Shown: positions 56,701 to 64,000 of the stretch, piece after piece
Layout: the number at the start of each line of letters is the position of its first letter
Numbering within the stretch: position 1 is the stretch's first letter
From: Zerene cesonia
Taxonomy: Eukaryota > Arthropoda > Insecta > Lepidoptera > Pieridae
Length of the DNA stretch: 64,000 nucleotides
Assembly: GCF_012273895.1 (NCBI RefSeq)
Contig: NC_052119.1
Coordinates: 1,488,001-1,552,000 of the forward strand
Direction of reading: 5' to 3'
The notes under the pieces: generated by a model
Database searches by the model: none
Told to the model about the DNA's origin: nothing
What the model saw: the letters and a program-made list of their open reading frames with translations, nothing else
Program-made: the position numbers and the translations under genes

Positions 56701-58573
56701 CTATAATTATGATATGAGAGAGGATATGTTTAAAACAATGATTCTTATAACCAGTTATTTGAGTGTTACTTCAGTTACGAGCGTATTTTTATTATATGGC
56801 GTAACGTATTGTATAATCAAATCAATAAATCATCCTTTATAATTGTTTTTTTATTCCGTGTTTATTTCAGAGGTATGTCTCTTGATTGGTCACGCTTTCT
56901 GGGTTGTAAAGTCGTTGTGACCTCGTTTTGCATATATTTTTGCTTGACCCAACAGTTGGGATTATATTTCACCCCATTCCATTAACGATTATAGAATGTG
57001 GGTTGATAAAAATTCCAAGTAAATAAAAATAATAAGGATTTTTACGGATAGAAAAAATTTTAAGACAGCAAAGCCATACGATTTTTTTTTATAGGTGCGA
57101 AATCTTGAATAGGTACCTACCTAGCTGCTCTACTCTCATGTGAAAACAATATCACTATGTTGTTATGAAATATTACATAAACACACGCGAAATTACCTGA
57201 AGCGCTAGATTCGAGTGCCTTCTCCATATCTCTCATGAGCCACTGCCTCCCAGAGAATGTGGTCGTGTCATCTGTAGAAGGCACTTCGAAGAACAACGGT
57301 CGTAATGTTAGTTGTGGTGCAGGATGAACTGGAAGGTGATAAACAGATTGGAATCATTTATATTATAACATTGATTCTATAGACGTATTTAAAATAGGAT
57401 ATGGAGTTTCTTTGTGACCTTATTGCTATTTCTGACCTGTGTAAAGTTGAAAACAGCCTTCATGACTTCATTGCTTTTATATGAACTTCAGAAGGAGTAA
57501 ATTACTCAATCAAATTTATTATCATACTGTAATACAGTACCCGAACATTGACGTAATTTTGTGAGGTTAAGCAGTAGAATCTACACAGTTGCCTTGTATT
57601 AAAATTTGAGTTACCCTTTTTAAGTTCAGAAGAGGTAGAAGATGCTTTGCTGCTAACTCTGGCGGACCGACGTGCTGCAGTCTTTCTAGTTTTAAAGAAA
57701 CCAGATGACATGCGAGTTAGCTCCTCGCGTCCATTCTGTAGAGCTGTAATGAATAAGCAACACTTATACAAGATTCCTGTTACAGAAAATAATGGTTGAC
57801 AGGTCGATTTAGCTATTGAAAGCTGCAATTTGTTAAATTTAAAATGATATCCTTAATATCATGACTGTGTGTGCCCATTAACAAACATTCAAAATGGCCA
57901 ATACTCATTATTCTTTTTTCTGTTCTTAAAAGATTCCGGATAATAATCAAAATTAAGATATATCCAGATATACTAACTTGTGACGGAATGTCTTCTACTG
58001 CCCGGACTAGATGAAGAGCAATTACTGGCAGCTGATAGGGACATAGACGCAAGAGACCCGAGGGAGTCCCTGCCGAGGGGAGTGGCCGCGTCCACTTCTG
58101 ATGACCCGGTTAGGGTTGACACCTGGAATTTTTTCAATAAATTATTTATGAATAGACTTCTTACACTTTATTATACCTAAATCTTTTTATTTAAAGTAAA
58201 TCTTTACGTTTTGCTGTGCTTGTTTGCTTAATATAAGAGAAAAAAGTCACTTTACTAAGTGTTAAATTTATGCAAAACCTTAGTAATGTAGATATACACT
58301 TATTCCAAAGTTTATTGATATCATTAGATTAGGTTCTAGTTTTGGTTTTTTTGTCATTACACTTTGATTTTCACTTTTATCTCAATATTATACGAACCGG
58401 ACTAGTGTTATGCGACGCAAGGGTATGGGCATCCAGGGAGGCAAGGGACGTACAACTATCCCTAGATTTGTTTCTGGACCCCCGTCGCTCCCCGAGTAAC
58501 AATCCAAGCCGCATGTACAAGTCATTTTGACGTCTTGACTCGTATCCTTGCTTGATATGACCCCCTTCGTCAT
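50778..58573 (-). CDS. TANC/rolling pebbles scaffold protein, 5' partial (13 exons, 1211 aa visible)
   Basis: Coding exons 5' to 3': 58398-58573, 57978-58122, 57615-57743, 57197-57328, 56430-56635, 54865-56311, 54461-54708, 53767-54052, 53242-53352, 52566-52723, 51943-52022, 51392-51626, 50778-51062. Phases join without a break. Drosophila rols links the Duf receptor to the cytoskeleton in myoblast fusion; vertebrate TANC1/2 are postsynaptic scaffolds. A Ser-rich region is followed by RPLFFEVPS (57197-57328) and a STAND-type NTPase: Walker A GCPGTGKT (exon 56430-56635) and Walker B-like IILVDGL in the large exon. LRNIYTPNVKVSRLMLLAGG is a strong TANC marker. About ten ankyrin repeats follow (GADLEMTNSQGCTALSLACQ to GLRPLDRAIGQRNVAVV). 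The TPR part has FLRKGAKLGPTTW, RYQYALKK and LLLNLSRCKRKLN. It stops soon after, without the long vertebrate tail. The first visible exon starts inside a codon, so upstream exons are missing; its donor (GTTCGT) is weak. Confidence 0.92.
52363..52541 (+). repeat. Dispersed repeat, 'cttcctcttgaatca' family, in a rols intron
   Basis: 'acatagtatagagtaaagtc', 'aacgtattttgatggttttt', 'aatttaacgcgtacgtagcc' and final CTAG correspond to 63298-63472 and, in reverse, to 1281-1445. It ends 24 bp from the exon 52566-52723 donor. Confidence 0.6.
52759..52927 (-). mobile_element. SINE body in a rols intron, reverse copy
   Basis: Reverse complement of the element at 45226-45382, including the ATC repeat of its tail. 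Relative to rols it is in sense orientation and ends about 35 bp upstream of the exon 52566-52723 acceptor. The 85-aa ORF across it is not a gene. Confidence 0.75.
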
Positions 58574-59694
58574 CTAGAACAAAATATATGGTGTAATTAT
58601 ACATAACAAGTGCCTCATGCATCACACATCATGCTCTCAACGTCAATATTTTATTTTTAATTATCACACCACACATCATGCCGCAAAATAATTATTCATG
58701 CAAACAAAAACCTAATGAACGAATGAGATACACGTAGACGTAAGCGTGAACTCTCCGTGGTCTGTGATGCATGTCAAGCATGCTTGTGCATCCAGGCTTG
58801 TCAAGCTTCCAATTACGTGTGTAGCCACCGTGACGGCTGGAAATATGGTATGATTGATGTTCCAAAGGTTTATACTTTCTCACATTTGATTTTTAAATCA
58901 GCTTAGCTGTGGGATTATGTGCAGGAAGTTAAGCTCAGGAAAGCTTTTTCCTAGGTGAGTAGTTGGTGATGGAATTTCTGTATTTGTATAATTATGGGAA
59001 GCGAAGGTTTTCTATTTCGCAGAGACGGTTAATTAATCCTTATCGCTTTTAAATGTTATTAACGTTCTTTACCGGGGTCATTTTAAATGGAATTCCTATT
59101 TTAACAGTTGATCATATAATATCGATAAATGTTATAAGGAGCAAACCGCTTTAACGTTAGTTATTGTACGAAGTAGCTTACATGGATAGTGATATTTATT
59201 AACTCCTCAACCTCTTCAGTATAATGACATAATGACATAATACAATTAACAAAATTTATAATAAACTAGCAAACCCGGCAAACTCCGTTTCGCCACCAAA
59301 TAAATGGTTTCGTTTTTCCTGCTTTTCTGCTGAAATTTTTCCTGAATTTTCTTTGCTATAAACCTCACGGAGCCCGAGACCTTTCCAACGAATGCAAAAC
59401 CGTGGAAATCGGTTCGTGCGTTCTGGACTTATAGCGTCAGGAAGGAAAACCCGACTTATTTTTATATAGTAAGAATATTCTTAACTTTTTGTTAGTGTTA
59501 TTTTGTTTACTAAATAATTTAAAATAAATAAATTTGCACTGAAAAAACATATTTATTAACATATAATTTACTCCCACCGAAATATGCCTCATTTCCAAAC
59601 ATCGCTGTAGTTTTTGCCAATTACTTCTTACAATGCATTCGAAAGGCAAATTGAAGTAAAAAGTACGATGGAAAAGGAAACGGGTCGGGTGCTG

Positions 59695-59702
59695 TGACGT
59701 CA
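59695..59702. promoter_or_regulatory. Perfect palindromic CRE motif
   Basis: TGACGTCA, the full cAMP-response element, in a locally GC-richer patch (59680-59735) with 'gggtcgggtgc' and 'cacctgcgcactgcgtgg'. On the minus strand an ATG (59742) opens just before it. It could be a rols promoter or alternative first exon, but a single 8-mer is weak evidence. Confidence 0.3.
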
Positions 59703-60554
59703 TCGACACCTGCGCACTGCGTGGGAATGGATTGGCGGACATGATACTTTAAATATACGTTATGGGATCGACATTGAAATGGGATTGGTTTAATATAAAA
59801 TGATGGGATTGAAGAGATTTTGGTATTACGTCAATACTGATTGTCCGTTGGTGATTTTGTTTTCTTGTCGTAGATAGATAAATAAATATAAATGTTCATA
59901 TTTTTTAGTTATTTTTAGTTTTGTTTATGCGACAGATGGATGTCCTATAGCCTTGACTCAAGGTGTGAAAAATATGTGTAATGTTTTAAATAGCTTATGT
60001 AATAACTGAAGGGTTTGCAGGTAACGTTTCATATTGATAATTTTTAGAACTCAGCTAGTTTTCACTAATAAATATTTTTATTATAATGACTAAGGAGAAC
60101 AAATGAAAAATTTCAACTAACTTGCAAATGGTAAAAACTGCATCACTAATTTGATTTGAAATCAATCATGTATCAACAGGTTTTCATACATGAAAAATCA
60201 TGAGAAATACTTCCAACTCTTGTTATAGTAATATAAATATATTAAAATAGACATTTTCCTACCAGTTAGTGTGCAAAAATCATATTTTTTCTTTTATATT
60301 CGCCAGGGTTTAAATGCGATTATTAGATAATTAATTTTATATCTTTTTTCTTCATTAAGGGAACTAAATAACGACTACATAGTCATAAAAAGAATAAAAA
60401 CATTGAAATGTAAAATAATCTGAGAACCGTTTCTCATCAAATACAACGTAAACAATGTGACATGACATGTAGCCCCTAGACAGTGTATGGGATGTTATCA
60501 CACTCCCACGCACGCATTCACAAGCTTCGAAAGAGCCTTTATAGAATACTGGAC

Positions 60555-60745
60555 TCTCCTCCCGGCTCCGCCCGGATATCAACACTCCTGTTCTATCCCA
60601 AGGGAGCATTTAATCGGGATAAAAATCCTATCACCCAGCTCATACCGTGTCTGTAAACCAAATTTCATCAAAATCCGTTAATTAGTTTCAGCGTGATTAA
60701 CGGACAAATATCCAAGCAAACAAACTTTCACATTTATAATTTAAT
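60555..60745 (+). repeat. Dispersed repeat, 'atcccaagggaacat' family, copy 3
   Basis: 'ggctccgcccggatatcaac', 'tctatcccaagggagcattt' and 'aatttcatcaaaatccgtta' in the same order as at 4040-4300 and 23018-23210. Confidence 0.6.
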
Positions 60746-61180
60746 TTTTAGTTTGATATTCGATATTAAACTTATAACCTTTAAAATGTGAATTAATATT
60801 AATAATAAATAATAACATTTCCAAATTAGAAAATTAGAACAGAAAAAAATTAATGAAAATGTTTATGAAAGCGTGGTGAAAATTTTCAAAAACTGACATG
60901 GAGTTTTCTAATTACAAATAATAAACAAACTTACAAACAATAACGTATTTTCTCTGTATAACATTAATGTACAGATCTTGTTTGTATTATATATGTGCGA
61001 TTAAAGTCTAAATTTCTACAACCAATTTTGAATCAAACCAACCGATATGTCTACAAAAATAACCTACAAATAAACATTGACCACATTTCACGATTTTTAT
61101 ATTAAGCATTTCGAAAGTACTAACATAAGCTCGTGCGGCTCTTATCGCGAATTGTCGTTTCTGTCAATTCAACTGCACCG

Positions 61181-61254
61181 TCAGTTGTCGACCGAAGAAA
61201 GCACTTCGGAGTGTTTCACAAATAAACCCGTGTGTATATGACGCGACTGTTGCG
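61181..61254 (+). promoter_or_regulatory. Possible transcription start and short first exon
   Basis: TCAGTTG (an arthropod initiator-like sequence) at 61181 is followed by a GC-richer stretch, an ATG at 61238 (MTRLL, then split codon) and a good donor, GTAAGG at 61255. No partner exon is in the window. Could be the start of a plus-strand gene beyond 64000, or chance. Confidence 0.2.
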
Positions 61255-61845
61255 GTAAGGCCGTGGTTACACCCGCCTTGTAAAGAATTTATAATGTCCT
61301 AGTTCTGTAGGTCTCTGGTCATCTGGATTTCTAGATTCTTGGTGGAAATAAGCTATGTCAGATAGGAATAATGTAGCTTTCTCGTGGTGGATTTACCAAA
61401 ATTGGTTATGCAGTTTCAGAGCTTTCTACAAAGTCATAAATTAGAAATATAACCATTTAATGATATAAGTATAGAAATAAAGAAAAGTTATCTCTTCTTC
61501 ACAAACCCAGAGCGTAGTGTTTGACTTTGAATCTGAGGATATTTATTCTTTATTGTGTGTTTCGGTAAAGGTTTTCCGAAATTCAGAGAATTAAGTGGGT
61601 TTTTAATCAATAACATCAGTTACATTGAAAGCCGATACATATATATAAGATAACAAAATAACAGACATTTTATTAGCCAGTGTCACGTCACTTGTCAAGC
61701 AAGCGATAATCGTAGATGTGTCAGGGGTCTCATGTTAACCTTTGGGGCGTGGATGAATGCTTTTTTGGACCTACTATGTCTAGTTACTGACTAAGTACTC
61801 ATGGAATAGATATGGCTGGTTGTAGCTTTAAACATTTATGATTGA

Positions 61846-61973
61846 CTAGCTGCGCCCCGCGGTTTCACCTGCGCAAGTCCGTATCCCGCAGGAATATCGG
61901 CATTAAAACTTGCCTATATGTTATTCCAGTTGTCCAGCCGTCTACGTACCAAATTTTATTGCAATCGGTTCTT
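61846..61973 (-). mobile_element. Helitron-like element, family A, truncated copy
   Basis: Begins CTAGCTGCGCCCCGCGGTTT and matches the family to 'attgcaatcggttc', where homology stops; the TCCTACTAAT end is missing. Confidence 0.65.
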
Positions 61974-62241
61974 TAATATAATACTTACGAACAAATTTTA
62001 CTTCGCTAATTCGTATTCTATTACATCACGGTGAACGTTTACATGAATCAGGTGATCCAAGAGAAATTTCATAAGGCTTTCAAAGTCGCGAGGGCGTCAA
62101 CCTTGGTCTATATTTGATGACATAATCTGTGAATAAGCGTCCACCTACAGGCCAACGATATTCGCATGAATAAACATGGAGATTATAGCCTCCATTGTTG
62201 AAATTTTATCGATTTATAATGTGACAGGATTGGCAGAACCA

Positions 62242-62447
62242 TCCTACTAAATTACCTATTATAAATGCGAAAGTTTGTAATGATGTGTGTATGTTTGTTA
62301 CTCTTTCATGCAAAAACTACTGAACTGATTTTAATAAAATTTGGTACGTAGATAGCTGGATAACTGGAATAACACATAGATGAATTTTTATCCCGATATT
62401 CCTACGGAATACGGACTTATGCGGGTGAAACCGCGGGGCGCAGCTAG
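62242..62447 (+). mobile_element. Helitron-like element, family A, copy 7
   Basis: Starts TCCTACTAA and ends CGCAGCTAG, flanked by A and T. A clean 3' hairpin GCGG-GTGAAA-CCGC (62421-62434) sits 13 nt before the end, as in Helitrons. No coding capacity. Confidence 0.75.
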
Positions 62448-62544
62448 TAGGTAATAATTGCATAAAGGTAATTTTATATAAATAGCCTACATTCCGTGCA
62501 TTGCTGTTGCAGTCAGATAACTTACGATTTTCGAAATAAACAAC

Positions 62545-62612
62545 ACTTTAGCGGATTTTAAACGCGATTCATCTATTATTTTATAAGTCGAAGTTTCGAA
62601 CTTGTATCATGA
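62545..62612. repeat. Truncated piece of the foldback family
   Basis: 'ttagcggattttaaacgcga' and 'gtcgaagtttcgaac' match the bodies at 7695-7816 and 27305-27467; no arms remain. Confidence 0.5.
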
Positions 62613-63297
62613 ACCTCAACGTCCAATATTTCTACTTCTATTAGATATAAATAAAAAATAAAGGCATAAAAACGAAATGCGAAAACATTTCTCTCTGTTT
62701 GTCTCGTTTTCTTCTGGTAAAAATGAAGTTTGTTACAGAGTTACATTCAGACATAATTACAGTTTAAGACATGCCCTGGAAATCCCATGGGAATGGAAAC
62801 TATGCGACGGAAACCCTGGACTGTTTTCCCCTTGATTATTCGGACAAAGCGAACGGAAAACTGTCACAGTGTGAGTTTTTAATTTATATTTCAATTTAAA
62901 ATTCTTATCTGTTTACATAATTCAAAACAGCCGTTGGATTAACAATGGCACTTGTAAATATTTTTAAAAAGATCGTAAAAGTGAAAGGGCCTTACCAAGT
63001 CAAGAGTTTAAGAGTGCTGTTAAAATATAAATGTCTGACCATTGAAAAATTTTACTTTTAAAAAGTATGCAAACGTTTAGTGCTATGTTTTGTTACAAGC
63101 CCACTTCCTAATTATTTGTGGACACAATTATTTATGAATGATGTCAACCGGAAGATAATATTAGCTGCTTAACTATTGTCTGACCTCAGGTTCCTTTAGC
63201 ACGTGTAAGTTGCTATCTCTCTCTATCAATATGGAATACCATGTACACCATAGATATAACGACTTATAATAAAATGAATTTGATGACATTTTCACTA

Positions 63298-63472
63298 CAT
63301 AGTATAAAACAAAGTCACTTTCTATGTCCCTACTACCTAAGCATGTTAAAATCTTTACGCAACGGATTTTGATACGGTTTTTTTTAATAGAAAGAGTGAT
63401 TCATGAGGAAGGTTTTTTTGTATAATAATATTAAACCACTCCGAATTTAACGAAGCCGCGGGAAAAAACTAG
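63298..63472 (+). repeat. Dispersed repeat, 'cttcctcttgaatca' family, copy 4
   Basis: 'acatagtataaaacaaagtc', 'aacggattttgatacggttt', 'attcatgaggaaggtttttt' and 'cgaatttaacgaagccgcgg' ending CTAG. See 1281-1445 and 52363-52541. Confidence 0.6.
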
Positions 63473-63673
63473 TACAACTATAAATTTAAATAATTCTAAA
63501 AGATGTTCCTTATATTCTAATGTTGTTCAGGCTGTATTTGTGTTAGTGACACTTAAAGCTCTATTTCCATATAATGCAAAATACTTTGTTACAATACGAA
63601 TATAGCGCCTCCGCGCAAACAGCGCATATAAACAGGTGCGTGGTACTGAATATCAATGATTCTTTATATGCAA

Positions 63674-63835
63674 CTACTAATATTATTAACGTAAAAGTTT
63701 GTAAGTGTGTGTGTGATACTGAACCGATTGCAATGAAATTTGGTACGCAGACTGGGATAACTTATAGGCAACTTTTTATCCCGATATTCCTACGGGATAC
63801 GGACTTACGCGGGTGAAACCGCTTGGTGCAGCTAG
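63674..63835 (+). mobile_element. Helitron-like element, family A, copy 8 (internal deletion)
   Basis: Both ends are present (TACTAATATTATTAACG and GCAGCTAG) but the segment between '(tg)n' and 'tactgaaccgattgcaat' is missing, as well as part of the 'gtagacagctggacaactgg' block. Confidence 0.65.
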
Positions 63836-64000
63836 TGTATTATATAAATGATAGAATTAATAAGTACAAATATTGTGTCATAATCCTACAAATATTATAA
63901 ACGCGAAAGTTTCAGTATGTATGGCTGTATGGATATCTGTAACTCTTTCAAGCGAAAACAGCTTATTGTATCTATGTACAGAGATAAATTCTATGCTGTA

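Larger units (their letters stand above)
58574..64000. other. Region upstream of the visible rols exons
   Basis: Expected to be intron or 5' region of rols. It contains repeats listed separately, a CpG-containing patch with a perfect CRE at 59640-59742 and an exon-like patch at 61181-61254 (+). No further rols exon can be recognised. A CTAG-started repeat fragment lies at 59270-59460. Confidence 0.45.

Noticed and set aside
58692..58883. Extra rols exon upstream of 58573
   Set aside because: An acceptor-like TTTCCAG and an open frame are present, but no donor gives the needed phase (one base left over) and the peptide does not resemble TANC proteins.

Overview
The window is animal nuclear DNA, almost certainly from a moth or butterfly (Lepidoptera). 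It is AT-rich, its genes are split by GT-AG introns, and its spacers are packed with short non-autonomous repeats of the kind common in Lepidoptera: Helitron-like TC...CTAG elements, tRNA-derived SINEs, a hAT MITE and LINE pieces. Three runs of exactly 1000 N (21926-22925, 40084-41083, 43572-44571) are assembly placeholders, so the true lengths there are unknown. All gene models below were joined by hand from exon phase, splice sites and protein similarity recalled from the families; no search was run.

Layout. 1-19035: no confident gene, mostly repeats, with two weak exon-like ORFs on the minus strand near 16.1-16.7 kb. 19036-20274 (+): an SRR1-like gene followed after only 11 nt by an intact Fmc1 homologue (ATP synthase assembly factor), which looks like a two-cistron transcript. 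20655-35301 (-): a complete nine-exon short/branched-chain acyl-CoA dehydrogenase (Acadsb, 417 aa), convergent with Fmc1; one intron carries a probable LINE insertion hidden by the first N run. 37332-39379 (+): a complete three-exon Ahsa1 (Hsp90 co-chaperone, 341 aa), divergent from Acadsb. 39380-44792: repeats and two N runs that share the same 72-bp left flank. 44793-49095 (+): a secreted-type, cysteine-rich odorant-binding-like gene whose modules are duplicated exon by exon; its 5' end is missing. 50778-58573 (-): thirteen exons covering the NTPase, ankyrin and TPR parts of a TANC/rolling pebbles scaffold protein; its 5' exons are not visible. 58574-64000: repeats and two possible promoter-like patches.

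The genes do not form a pathway. Fmc1 and Acadsb are both mitochondrial, Ahsa1 is cytosolic, the OBP-like protein is probably extracellular and rols is a cytoplasmic scaffold. The most unusual items are the modular OBP-like gene and the SRR1/Fmc1 pair with an 11-nt spacer.
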